This document shows, piece after piece, positions 14,496 through 23,544 of a DNA stretch of 33,459 bases. A program made the position numbers and the translations under genes. The notes under the pieces are model-generated. The model was not told the DNA's origin. It worked only from the letters and a program-made list of their open reading frames with translations, and made no database searches. The first letter of the stretch is position 1. Every line of letters starts with the position of its first letter. The stretch comes from Bacteroidales bacterium UBA5762 (lineage in GTDB: Bacteria > Bacteroidota > Bacteroidia > Bacteroidales > TTA-H9): assembly GCA_002418865.1 (NCBI GenBank), contig DIEY01000097.1, positions 1 through 33,459 on the forward strand, written 5' to 3'.

Positions 14496-16568
14496 TTAAA
14501 GATTTTGGATTAGGATCTTTTTTGAAAAGTGAATAGAATTTGAATTGAGAACCAGCAAATATAATCCATTTTTTACATTATTTGTATCTAAATTTATATT
14601 TCTTTGATTAATAATGCGTTTTGTTAAAATAATTCTACCTGAAAGGTCGATGAGCTGCACTTGGACACTCGAGCTTTCTGAGAAGTTTATTTCTATCAAA
14701 CGAGTGGATGGAGAATAATGGATGACGAAGAGGTCAGACTCATTTTCGATAGGAGCCACAGAAGTAAGATTGCTGGTCCAGATTTTCATGGCAGGATCAC
14801 CTAAAATATTGCAATCATAAAAACACCAGCGTAATGCCCCTTCTTCCCATTGGCCTGGGGCATTGACCCATGAAGCAGTTTGAATACGAGAATACATGTG
14901 GGTTGCACCTATTCGGTCATAGCCTTCGGAATAGAGGGCATTAACAAATTCTCGATGAAGGTGAAGCGAGGGCCCCTCGGTTTGTCCTTCATTAAACCAG
15001 CCATATCTCGAATTAAAAGCCCCAGCAACGGCAAAATTCTCGATTTTTAGCATTTCTTCAGCTATGCAATCTGAATAGTCGAATGCCCCACAAATACATC
15101 CATGTGTATAAACTAAAGTGTAGTTATGGTCAATTCCATTAACCATGGAAAAATTCTGGTTGGTTATGTCGCTCAACGAAAGTTTCATAACATAGTCCCA
15201 ATTAGCATGGCCAGCATGATGGATAAAAGATTTCCCAGAATTGATTTTTTGCAGCAAATCATTTTTCGACCAATAACCCAAATAACTTTCGTATAATGAA
15301 TCTATATCCTGAGTTTCAGGTATTCCATTAGTCACATAACCATTATCTTCATGATAACCTATCAATAATCTTAGATAGTCTTCGCCATAAGTCAAAGGAT
15401 TGTTATATAGCAGTTCTCCGGCCATCAAGGGTTTTTCGAGTTCATTGGAGATAGGATTCGATTGATAGGTAATGATTTTGTGAATCATGTTCTGAAGTTC
15501 GTTAGGGGTACTAAAAGGAAGTCGGGCAACGGCAACTTCGGGTAATAAATCATCTTCTCCTATTTCGCCCCAAAGGTTGTCGCCATCGTCATTCCACGTT
15601 CCATCCAGGGCCGAATAGTAAAGGTCGGAAGGTATATTGTCGTCTTCATAAATGGATGAGGAAATAACTTTACAATAAAATCCTCGAGCTGGAAAAATCT
15701 CGATATCTCCACCTAATAAAACATGCCCAATTCCATTTTGCTGATATTGTGTGATGAAGTAATTTCTAATCTTTTCCTGATCATCTTGACCTAGGGTGTT
15801 AGCCAGTACATTTTCAAGAGTGTCGATTCTAACTAATAATCCATTTTGTTGATAGAAAGAAGCCAATGGGATAAAATATTCTGTGAAAGATTCTTTGGTG
15901 AGTATTAACAGCTCGTAGGGGTCGACTGACTTTTGGTCAGAAGAATATTTACTTATATCAGAGGTGTTTTGGATGAAGTTTTTTAGATCTTTTTCAGAAA
16001 ATGAACGAGGGATGAGGTTTTCTAATGCTTTTTTGGCTCTATGAGTCTCATGATAAAAGACTTTGACTTGTGCATGTTGAAAAAGAATAATTTTTTGTTG
16101 ATGAGGGAAATATTCTACAGGTGTGAATGTAGACATAGCAATGGATAAGCCTCTGAAGAAATGGGTTGTTAGTTTCCCTTGTTTATGAGCGGGGTAGGGT
16201 AGTGAAGAGGAATAAATCATTTCATCTTGAACCCATGTTGATGTGCCTGCTATTGAGTAAGGTCTGCTATGTTGCATCGGTAGAATGGGCGAAGATAAAT
16301 GTATTTCGATGGGCTGTGAGAATTTTATCTGAATGGAATCGGCTTCATGGCCCGGAGGCAATAGTAGTGATACCATTTGATATGGAAGTGCAGGAGTACC
16401 CGCCTCTCCAGCGCTCTGACAACCTTTAAGCATTATAGTAGAATAACCAGAGATGTTTTGAATTATAGGGGGCTGCCAGGAATAAGAATATTCAATAACC
16501 TGTGCTTGAGCTGTTATCAAAAACATCAGGCAAACAGACAAAATAAAGTAAAATTTCCTCATAGACAT
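14496..16568 (-). CDS. Second gingipain-like C25 cysteine peptidase, T9SS-sorted, 690 aa
   Basis: Signal peptide about 1-22 (LMFLITAQAQ). Propeptide to ~210 with the G.PALPY pattern and RGLSIAMSTFTPVEYFP strand. Peptidase domain ~215-620: PYELLILTKESF, GHVLLGGDIEIFPARG, DLYYSALDGTW, EVAVARLPFST. Catalytic candidates are H454 in IHHAGHANWD and C491 in THGCICGAFD (C-x-x-G-x-F spacing as in gingipains). Short C-terminal link, then a T9SS sorting domain that lacks the usual PNP motif but keeps LIDLSGRII and VKNGLYLLVL. Shorter than its neighbour because PKD and repeat domains are missing. It is the first gene of the pair; start ATG 16568, with an alternative ATG six bases on. Confidence 0.85.
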   Translation of the reverse strand: MSMRKFYFILSVCLMFLITAQAQVIEYSYSWQPPIIQNISGYSTIMLKGCQSAGEAGTPALPYQMVSLLLPPGHEADSIQIKFSQPIEIHLSSPILPMQHSRPYSIAGTSTWVQDEMIYSSSLPYPAHKQGKLTTHFFRGLSIAMSTFTPVEYFPHQQKIILFQHAQVKVFYHETHRAKKALENLIPRSFSEKDLKNFIQNTSDISKYSSDQKSVDPYELLILTKESFTEYFIPLASFYQQNGLLVRIDTLENVLANTLGQDDQEKIRNYFITQYQQNGIGHVLLGGDIEIFPARGFYCKVISSSIYEDDNIPSDLYYSALDGTWNDDGDNLWGEIGEDDLLPEVAVARLPFSTPNELQNMIHKIITYQSNPISNELEKPLMAGELLYNNPLTYGEDYLRLLIGYHEDNGYVTNGIPETQDIDSLYESYLGYWSKNDLLQKINSGKSFIHHAGHANWDYVMKLSLSDITNQNFSMVNGIDHNYTLVYTHGCICGAFDYSDCIAEEMLKIENFAVAGAFNSRYGWFNEGQTEGPSLHLHREFVNALYSEGYDRIGATHMYSRIQTASWVNAPGQWEEGALRWCFYDCNILGDPAMKIWTSNLTSVAPIENESDLFVIHYSPSTRLIEINFSESSSVQVQLIDLSGRIILTKRIINQRNINLDTNNVKNGLYLLVLNSNSIHFSKKILIQNL

Positions 16569-16710
16569 GATATATAATTTATTGAACCGTTTTAAAAAAT
16601 ACTTTGAATACCATAAACACTTGCAAATTTCATAAAATTATTCTTTTCTTGACTGTTTCGTAAAAAATGAAGAAATTTAATTTAAAACTGAGAAGTTCAT
16701 CAGCCTGATG

Positions 16711-17761
16711 TTAAGGATATTTCACGAGCTTACCCGTTCGAATCATCATTTTACCGTCGTAGCGTATAAATGTATAAAAACTTGCTGGCAAGTCAATTAA
16801 ATCAATGTAAATCTGTTGAAAAGGAATAACTTCTACTGATTTAACAATTTTACCATCTAATGAAATAATTTTGATGTTCGAGATGTTACGGTCAGTCTTA
16901 AATCGAACAAAATTTTGAGCAGGATTGGTGAAAAAGCTAAAAAAACGATCGTCAAGATTGTTAGTAACTAAATAAGGATCAACTTTTACCCAGCTTAAAC
17001 TGGTCGGTTGGTTGTTAGTATCTAATTCAACGGTTACCAGAGGATAGAGCAAATTATTCATTTGGAATTCTATGGAATTATAAATACTGCTGCTACTATC
17101 TGTCTTTATCCATGACTCCAAAATATGTGCTAACATAGTTATTGTTTCAGTTTTGTTGCTCAAGGTTTTTAAAACCTGAAAATTGGCATACGGCAGTTTT
17201 AGGCTTCCCCATGCAACGACTTCGTGTTTTATGGCAGCGCGAATGTCGAGTGCTAGACTATCGACGAAATAACCTGAGATGGTATCGTTGTAAAGAAATT
17301 TAGTAAAACTTTGGGGCTGACTTTCTACGAACGAACCCATGGTATAGGGGTAGATGTATATCAATTCAGGTGGTGTATTGATGATTGAAATGAATGATGT
17401 TGAATCAATGGGTAATACAGCTCCAATAATGGCCAAATATTCGAGAGTACGTGAAATAACATAATAGCTATCATTTTTTGTAAATACCAGATCGCCTTCA
17501 GGATAAAGTCCAGCAAAAGGTAAAGAAGTCAAATCCATGAATTGTAGTGAAGAAGAGTCGTAAGGGACTAAATTTGATAAATGCCAAACTTGATTGGTTC
17601 CCATTGGATAATACATCGATATTTTCTAAAGTAGTTGGAACATATTCCCATGTGGAATAGGGAACGGGAGGATAATCCTCGTAAGTAATAGTAATCTGCC
17701 CCATACTTAAATTTGTGGCCATAAGAAAGGCTGCACAGATGATGAGAATCTTCGTTTTCAG
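16711..17761 (-). pseudogene. T9SS-sorted protein gene with frameshift and no ATG start
   Basis: Two frames make one protein. The first reads KTKILIICAAFLMATNLSMGQ (a signal peptide) and ITITYEDYPPVPYSTWEYVP up to LSNG near 17600; the second continues TNQVWHLSNLVPYDSSS to the end at 16711. Removing one base in the GGGAACC run near 17601 restores N-G-T-N-Q-V-W, matching the G.N..WD.S.L pattern of the paralogue at 28868-29926. The first codon before KTK is CTG (17761-17759); no ATG, GTG or TTG lies between it and the upstream TAA. The C-terminal sorting domain is degenerate (FFTNPAQNF, ISLDGKIV, LPASFYTFI). So either a young pseudogene or a sequence error plus an unusual start. Function of the family unknown. 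Confidence 0.65.
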
Positions 17762-17784
17762 GGTAATTTTAAGTTTTGTGGTTT

Positions 17785-18138
17785 AATTTACAAATTTAAT
17801 CATATCATAAACAGCCCATTTTCAGTATAAATATAAGAAAAATTTATACAAAGAAAGGATGTTTGACAGGGGACATTGGATTTATTTTTATGTTTTGTCA
17901 ACAAAATGTAAATTTTTCTTGACAAAGGCCTTGAATTGTTATAATTTTGCAAACCATTTTGATAAAAATCAATGGTTTATAAATGCCATAAGGAAGATCA
18001 ATAACCCAACTGTATAATCTCCTCAGATGCTTGAATTTCAGGGAAATATTTTAAGGGGTTATTAAAGGATATTAAGAGTTATATATCAGCGGAAAATTTA
18101 TGATAGAATTCAAACCATTCAAACAATTTTAATAGCCA
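17785..18138. other. Divergent intergenic region upstream of queA
   Basis: No gene is supported. It holds the queA promoter (17919-17949) and a ~180-base AT-rich leader without a recognisable riboswitch. A preQ1 switch would be plausible for queA but I cannot see its conserved core. Confidence 0.5.
17919..17949 (+). promoter_or_regulatory. Bacteroidota-type promoter of queA-ispD (TTG-N20-TAATTTTG)
   Basis: TTG at 17919-17921 and TAATTTTG at 17942-17949 match the -33 and -7 elements with a 20-base spacer. Transcription would start near 17956, leaving a long leader before the queA ATG at 18139. Confidence 0.6.
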
Positions 18139-19188
18139 ATGAAACTGTCGCAGTTTAAATTTCATTTACCACAGGAACTTATAGCCAGTTATCCTGATGA
18201 AGATCCTGATACTTCTCGGCTAATGGTGTTGAATCGAAAGACTCAAACCATAGAGCATAAGCAATTTAGGGATGTAATAGATTATTTTGGTGAAGGAGAC
18301 GTTTTTGTAATTAACAACACCAAAGTATTTCCAGCTCGATTATATGGCGAGAAAGAAAAAACAGGGGCCAAGATAGAAGTTTTCTTATTGAGAGAATTAA
18401 ATCCTGAGACTCGTTTATGGGATGTTTTAGTTGATCCGGCGCGAAAAATTCGAATTGGCAACAAGCTTTATTTTGGGAAAAATGATGAGTTGGTTGCCGA
18501 AGTTATCGACAATACTACTTCGCGGGGCCGAACTATACGATTTTTGTATGATGGCCCTTATGAAAAGTTTAGAAAAACTTTGATGCAATTAGGCGAGACT
18601 CCTTTACCCAAGATTCATCAGCGCCCTGTTGAACCTGAAGATGCCAAAAGATATCAAACCATTTATGCCAAGCACGAAGGAGCGATAGCTGCACCTACTG
18701 CAGGTTTGCACCTTACGCGCAATCTAATGAAGCGAATGGAATTAAAAGGCATTAAGTTCGCGGAAGTTACTTTACATACGGGAATTGGAAATTTCAGAGA
18801 AATTGAAGTTGAAGACCTTACAAAGCACAAGATGGATTCGGAGGAAGTGTTTATTGAAGAAGAAAGTGTGCAAATGATAAACGAGGCGAAACTCTCAAAT
18901 CATAAGGTCTGTGCGGTAGGTACTACTTCCCTCAAGGCGCTTGAAACAGCTGCTACTATTAATGGGAAGATAAAACCTTACCGGGGATGGTCCAATAAAT
19001 TTATTTTTCCACCCTATGAGTTCTCCGTGCCTGATGCACTGATTAGTAATTTTCATCTTCCACTTTCTCCCATGCTGATGGTAGTGTGTGCCTTCGGTGG
19101 TTATGATTTTGTTATGAAGGCCTATAAAGAAGCCATCCAAGAGAAATATAAATTTTTTACTTATGGTAACGCCATGTTAATTATTTAA
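18139..19188 (+). CDS. queA: S-adenosylmethionine:tRNA ribosyltransferase-isomerase QueA
   Basis: QueA moves the ribosyl part of SAM onto preQ1 in the anticodon wobble position of tRNA, giving epoxyqueuosine, the penultimate step of queuosine synthesis. Family motifs are all visible: LIASYPDEDPDTSRLMVL near the start, VINNTKVFPARLYG (53-70), the GETPLPKIHQRP segment, the strongly conserved APTAGLHLT (~186-195), LHTGIGNF, and ISNFHLPLSPMLMVVCAFGG near the end. Length 349 is normal and no key segment is lost. Cytoplasmic. It starts at ATG 18139, is followed by ispD after 38 bases in the same direction, and likely shares its promoter. Confidence 0.95.
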   Translation: MKLSQFKFHLPQELIASYPDEDPDTSRLMVLNRKTQTIEHKQFRDVIDYFGEGDVFVINNTKVFPARLYGEKEKTGAKIEVFLLRELNPETRLWDVLVDPARKIRIGNKLYFGKNDELVAEVIDNTTSRGRTIRFLYDGPYEKFRKTLMQLGETPLPKIHQRPVEPEDAKRYQTIYAKHEGAIAAPTAGLHLTRNLMKRMELKGIKFAEVTLHTGIGNFREIEVEDLTKHKMDSEEVFIEEESVQMINEAKLSNHKVCAVGTTSLKALETAATINGKIKPYRGWSNKFIFPPYEFSVPDALISNFHLPLSPMLMVVCAFGGYDFVMKAYKEAIQEKYKFFTYGNAMLII

Positions 19189-19226
19189 CTGCGTCAAAAT
19201 CCTGTTAAAGATAATTATCAAGTAAG

Positions 19227-19925
19227 ATGGAGAAATTTGCAATCGTTGTTGCGGGAGGAAGCGGTTCGAGAATGAATTCCACTACTCCCAAACAATTTGC
19301 ATTGTTAGGTGGCAAACCCGTTTTGTGGTATAGTGTCGAGGCATTCTATAAAGCTTATGACGAAATTCATGTTATAGTTGTAATTCCTCAAACTATGGAG
19401 GAATATTGGTTTTCTTTGAAAAAGGATTACCCCATCTTTAATAAGACTTGGATGGTTTTTGGGGGCGAACAGAGATATCATTCCGTTAAGAATGCTCTGG
19501 AATTAGTTCCCGATGAGGTTTTGGTAGGTGTACATGATGCGGCTCGGCCCTTTTTGGATGTAAACTTCATTAGAAATGTTTATTTCTTAGCTGAACAAAA
19601 GGGTAGCTGTGTGCCTGCTATTTCACCGCATGATTCTGTTCGAATGGCTGATGATACGGATTTATTGAAACCTTTTCCACGTAATAAGGTTTGGTTAATT
19701 CAAACACCTCAGGTATTTTATTCCACTCCCCTGAAGAAGGCTTATCAAGCTTCTTTTCAAGAGCAATTTACTGATGATGCCAGCATTTGGGAATTTGCCG
19801 GGAACAAAGTGGAATTTTGTGAAGGCAGCCCATTTAATCTAAAAATAACCATTCCTTCTGATTTTACTATAGCTGAAGCTCTTATCATGGCTCGTCAAAA
19901 AACTCAAGAATCCATTAGTTCTTAA
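19227..19925 (+). CDS. ispD: 2-C-methyl-D-erythritol 4-phosphate cytidylyltransferase IspD
   Basis: IspD joins CTP and MEP to form CDP-methylerythritol, the third step of the non-mevalonate isoprenoid pathway. The N-terminal nucleotide loop VVAGGSGSRMNSTTPKQF (7-24) is complete. Further family motifs: GGEQRYHSVKNAL (~79-91), VHDAARPF (103-110), WLIQTPQVF and FTDDASIWE, followed by EGSPFNLKIT with the conserved NxKIT element. Length 232 is typical. It implies that this organism makes isoprenoids by the MEP route. Cytoplasmic, second gene of the queA-ispD pair, converging with leuS 46 bases on. Confidence 0.95.
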   Translation: MEKFAIVVAGGSGSRMNSTTPKQFALLGGKPVLWYSVEAFYKAYDEIHVIVVIPQTMEEYWFSLKKDYPIFNKTWMVFGGEQRYHSVKNALELVPDEVLVGVHDAARPFLDVNFIRNVYFLAEQKGSCVPAISPHDSVRMADDTDLLKPFPRNKVWLIQTPQVFYSTPLKKAYQASFQEQFTDDASIWEFAGNKVEFCEGSPFNLKITIPSDFTIAEALIMARQKTQESISS

Positions 19926-19971
19926 TTAATCTTTGGTACAAAGCTTAGGTAGAATTAAAGAAACAGCGGAT

Positions 19972-22758
19972 TCAGAAAACAACATTGATAATTTTCCCCC
20001 TAACGATAATAATCTTTTTAGGCATCTTACCCTGAAGATAATATGAGGTTTTGTCATGACGGAGGACTTCCTGTTCAATTTCATCATTGTTTAAATGAAG
20101 GGGTAAAGTCAAATTATAACGAACTTTACCATTGAAAGAAACAGGATAATTGAATGACGTTTCCGTTAAATATTCTTCTTTGTACTCGGGGAATTGGGCG
20201 TAAGTGATGCTTTCCGTATGCCCGCTTAATTCCCATAGTTCTTCAGCAATATGTGGAGCATAAGGTGAAATGAGAATTATAAGAGGTTCGAGTATTTCAC
20301 GTTTATTGCATTTTAAATCAGTTAATTCGTTGGTTGCAATCATAAAGGCACTGACTACTGTATTGAAAGAATATCGTTCTATATCGTCCTTTACTTTCTT
20401 AATAGTTCGGTGCAGGATTTTCAATTCTTTTTCATTAGCCGCAGCTTCGCTTAAGTAAAAATGACCCTGATCATCATGAAACAGTTTCCAGAATTTTCTT
20501 AAAAAGCGAAAAACTCCTTCTATTCCCTTAGTGTCCCATGGTTTAGATTGTTCGAGAGGTCCAAGAAACATTTCATAAAGGCGGAGAGTATCGGCTCCAT
20601 ATTTATCAATTAATTCATCTGGATTTTGTACATTATGAAGAGACTTCGACATTTTTTCAATTTCAAAACCACAGATGTATTTTCCATTTTCAAGAATAAA
20701 TTCTGCGTTAGCCAAGTCAGGACGCCATTTCTTGAAAGCCTTGAGATCTAAAATGTCGTTTTCAACCAGATGAATATCAACATGAATGGGTTGTACATCG
20801 TAATTGTCTTTCAGGCCGAATGAGACGAAGGTGTTAGTTCCTTTAATACGATAAGCGATGCTACTACGACCTTGAATCATACCTTGGTTGATGAGTTTTT
20901 GGAAGGGTTCGTCTTCAACGGCTAATCCTATATCGTAAAGAAACTTACACCAGAAGCGCGAATAGATCAAATGTCCTGTAGCATGTTCCGAGCCGCCAAT
21001 ATATAAATCGACATTTCTCCAATAATTAACTGCTTCATGGGAGAAATATTCTTTATTGTTATGGGGATCCATGTAGCGGAAATAATATCCACTTGAGCCA
21101 GCGAAGCCTGGCATAGTGTTGGTTTCGAGAGGATAACCCTCATAGTTCCAGTTTTTAGCCCTAGCTAAAGGGGGTTCACCATTTTGGGTAGGTAAAAAAG
21201 CATCGATGAGCGGCAGCTCCAAAGGTAATTCATTCTCAGGCAGTGTATAAGGAATGCCATCTTTGTAATAAACTGGGAAAGGTTCACCCCAATAACGTTG
21301 ACGACTGAAAATAGCATCGCGTAAGCGATAATGTACAGTTTTATAACCTATTCCCATTTCTTCTATTTTGGCCACTGCCATTCTGATAGCATTGCTCACA
21401 TCGAGGCCATTTAAAAAACCACTATTGATCATGATCCCTTCCTTGGCATCATAGGAAGAATCTTCTATGTCTTTATTTAAAATTTCTTGATTTTCGTATG
21501 GTTTTCTTACAACTTCTATAATAGGAAGTTGGAAATGGCGTGCAAAAACAAAGTCGCGGCTATCATGAGCAGGAACTGCCATAATAGCGCCAGTTCCATA
21601 TCCAGCCAAGACGTAGTCGGCTATCCAGACAGGTATTTTTTTATTTGTGAATGGATTAATGGCATAAGTACCTGTAAAAACACCTGTTACTTTTTTTACT
21701 TCCATCATTCGCTCAAGTTCGGATCGGTTTTTAGCCCAAGTGAGATAAGAAGAAACCTCTTGAAAGTGAGATGGAGTAATGATTTTTTCTGCAAATGGAT
21801 GTTCTGGGCTCAAAACCATAAAGGTTGCTCCAAAAATTGTATCGGGTCGAGTAGTAAAAATCTCTATTGCATCGTCAGATTCAGCCAACTTGAAAAATAT
21901 AGTACATCCTTCACTTTTTCCTATCCAATTTCTTTGGATATCTTTAATGGAATCGTTCCAGTCGATTCTTTCAAGGCCTTGGAGCAAGCGTTCGGCGTAA
22001 GCTGTTATTCTGAGCAGCCATTGTTTCATTTTAACCCTTTCGACAGGATGGCCTCCTCTAACGGATAATCCATCGCTTACTTCGTCGTTGGCTAAAACGG
22101 TGCCTAACTCGGGGCACCAGTTGACAATAGTTTCAGATTGATAAGCCAAACGATATTCCATCAAGATTTCAGAACGTATTTTTTCAGTAGCCGAATTCCA
22201 GTATTCAGCCGAGAAAGCAGGTACTTTTCCTGAAGCTGCTTCTAAGCCATTATTACCGTTTAGCGAGAAATATTCTATTAATTCGCTGATAGGACGGGCT
22301 TTGTCGAGTCTTTTGTCGTACCATGAATGGAAAAGTTGGATGAAGGTCCATTGTGTCCATTTATAATAGGAAGGGTCGCAAGTTCTAATTTCTCTATCCC
22401 AATCGAACGAGAACCCAATTCTATCCATCTGGCTACGATAGCGTTCTATGTTTTTTCGGGTTGTAATTTCAGGATGAGTACCTGTTTGAATGGCATATTG
22501 TTCTGCTGGTAATCCGAAGGCATCATATCCCATGGGATGCAATACATTGTATCCTTTCAATCGCATATATCGAGCATAAACGTCGGAGGCAATATACCCT
22601 AAAGGATGCCCAACATGCAGACCAGCACCTGAAGGATATGGAAACATATCCAATACATAGAACTTTGGCTTTTCACTGGTATTGCCGGCTTTAAAAGTTT
22701 TATGTTCACTCCAGTATTTTTGCCATTTGAGCTCTATATCTTTGAAATTGTACTCCAT
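19972..22758 (-). CDS. leuS: Leucyl-tRNA synthetase
   Basis: Charges tRNA-Leu. Start ATG 22758 gives MEYNFKDIELKWQKYW, the usual Bacteroidota N-terminus; the in-frame TTG at 22767 is rejected. The class I signature is present as H48-V-G-H51 in PYPSGAGLHVGHPLGY, and KMSKS in CGFEIEKMSKSLHN. The editing (CP1) domain carries TTRPDTIFGATFMV and YGTGAIMAVPAHDSRD, so proofreading of non-cognate aminoacyl-tRNA is expected. The 928-residue length suits the Bacteroidota form, which has an insert in the catalytic region. A -7 box lies 22 bases before the start. Downstream it converges with ispD. Confidence 0.97.
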   Translation of the reverse strand: MEYNFKDIELKWQKYWSEHKTFKAGNTSEKPKFYVLDMFPYPSGAGLHVGHPLGYIASDVYARYMRLKGYNVLHPMGYDAFGLPAEQYAIQTGTHPEITTRKNIERYRSQMDRIGFSFDWDREIRTCDPSYYKWTQWTFIQLFHSWYDKRLDKARPISELIEYFSLNGNNGLEAASGKVPAFSAEYWNSATEKIRSEILMEYRLAYQSETIVNWCPELGTVLANDEVSDGLSVRGGHPVERVKMKQWLLRITAYAERLLQGLERIDWNDSIKDIQRNWIGKSEGCTIFFKLAESDDAIEIFTTRPDTIFGATFMVLSPEHPFAEKIITPSHFQEVSSYLTWAKNRSELERMMEVKKVTGVFTGTYAINPFTNKKIPVWIADYVLAGYGTGAIMAVPAHDSRDFVFARHFQLPIIEVVRKPYENQEILNKDIEDSSYDAKEGIMINSGFLNGLDVSNAIRMAVAKIEEMGIGYKTVHYRLRDAIFSRQRYWGEPFPVYYKDGIPYTLPENELPLELPLIDAFLPTQNGEPPLARAKNWNYEGYPLETNTMPGFAGSSGYYFRYMDPHNNKEYFSHEAVNYWRNVDLYIGGSEHATGHLIYSRFWCKFLYDIGLAVEDEPFQKLINQGMIQGRSSIAYRIKGTNTFVSFGLKDNYDVQPIHVDIHLVENDILDLKAFKKWRPDLANAEFILENGKYICGFEIEKMSKSLHNVQNPDELIDKYGADTLRLYEMFLGPLEQSKPWDTKGIEGVFRFLRKFWKLFHDDQGHFYLSEAAANEKELKILHRTIKKVKDDIERYSFNTVVSAFMIATNELTDLKCNKREILEPLIILISPYAPHIAEELWELSGHTESITYAQFPEYKEEYLTETSFNYPVSFNGKVRYNLTLPLHLNNDEIEQEVLRHDKTSYYLQGKMPKKIIIVRGKIINVVF

Positions 22759-22779
22759 GTGTGTCAATATTTAAAATTG

Positions 22780-22787
22780 CAAAAGTA
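22780..22787 (-). promoter_or_regulatory. -7 box (TACTTTTG) of leuS
   Basis: On the minus strand TACTTTTG fits TAnnTTTG, 22 bases before the ATG at 22758, giving a very short leader. A clear -33 TTTG is not seen. The box overlaps no coding sequence and supports the shorter leuS start. Confidence 0.5.
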
Positions 22788-22824
22788 GAACATTACGTAT
22801 TTCTGCCCTATTTTGTCCTTGGCA

Positions 22825-23442
22825 TTAGCATAGTTGGATTGTTCTCCAGAATAGGAAAAGACCTGATGCTATAAGCACTGCACTTACTATTACATTCAAG
22901 ATTTTTTCCCATTTCCCTTGTATTATTTGCCTTAGATTTTGAGCTAAAAAAACCTTCAGTGTCATTAAAACCGTCTCAGTTAGAAAAACGGAAAGAAAAA
23001 TAACAAAATTGAAAGAAACTTTTATGGAGCCACTTGCCAGGATGACGCCTTGTGCCATTATCCAATACAACCAATTAAAAGGATTGAGGGTATTTACGAG
23101 AAAACACTGTAAAAATGGAAGCGAACTATATTTATGACTAAGTGGTAGATGATGTTTCTTCGTGTTTATTAATAAGGATAAGCCTATAATCATCAACATG
23201 ATAGATCCTCCCAAGCCGAAGTAAAAAAAGATATTATCTTGTTCTATAAATTGAGCTAGTCCAATTCCAGCCAAAGCAAAAATGAGAATATCAGAAAGAA
23301 TGACCCCAGCAGCCGATAAGAAGCCTTGGGTTCGGCTCCGAGTAATTGTATGATCGAGAATAAGAAAAAAAGTAGGGCCTATGCTTATTCCTGCTATCAA
23401 CCCAAATGAAATTCCCGAAAATATGCTCCTTAAATTTTCCAT
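22825..23442 (-). CDS. LysE/RhtB-family exporter, 205 aa
   Basis: Integral membrane protein with about six hydrophobic helices. The N-terminal segment (GLIAGISIGPTFFLILDHTI) carries the G.S.GP signature of LysE-type transporters, followed by R..GF..A.GV..SD and, midway, a NTLNPFNWLYW loop that corresponds to the family's conserved NP motif. Members export amino acids or related small molecules; which substrate cannot be read from sequence. Length 205 is normal. It starts at ATG 23442, is transcribed away from the metallophosphoesterase gene, and ends 67 bases before the leuS start. Confidence 0.85.
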   Translation of the reverse strand: MENLRSIFSGISFGLIAGISIGPTFFLILDHTITRSRTQGFLSAAGVILSDILIFALAGIGLAQFIEQDNIFFYFGLGGSIMLMIIGLSLLINTKKHHLPLSHKYSSLPFLQCFLVNTLNPFNWLYWIMAQGVILASGSIKVSFNFVIFLSVFLTETVLMTLKVFLAQNLRQIIQGKWEKILNVIVSAVLIASGLFLFWRTIQLC

Positions 23443-23518
23443 GCTTCTTATCGCAAACTTACTTTAATCTTATTAATAATTTAACGAGAATTTTATCTTC
23501 TTTTTGTTTGAGTTTTAA

Positions 23519-23526
23519 TAGATTTG
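23519..23526 (+). promoter_or_regulatory. Possible -7 box (TAGATTTG) of the metallophosphoesterase gene
   Basis: TAGATTTG fits TAnnTTTG and lies 18 bases before ATG 23545. A TTTG-rich stretch upstream (23502-23510) is too close to serve as a proper -33 element, so support is moderate. Confidence 0.35.
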
Positions 23527-23544
23527 CCCCGAAAAAGTTACAAT

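Noticed and set aside
17950..18138. preQ1 riboswitch in the queA leader
   Set aside because: The leader is long enough, but I cannot identify the short stem plus A-rich tail and pairing site of a preQ1 aptamer.
21487..22068. 193-codon plus-strand open frame inside leuS
   Set aside because: It lies wholly antisense to conserved LeuS editing-domain codons; the Cys/Ser/Phe-rich reading has no domain.
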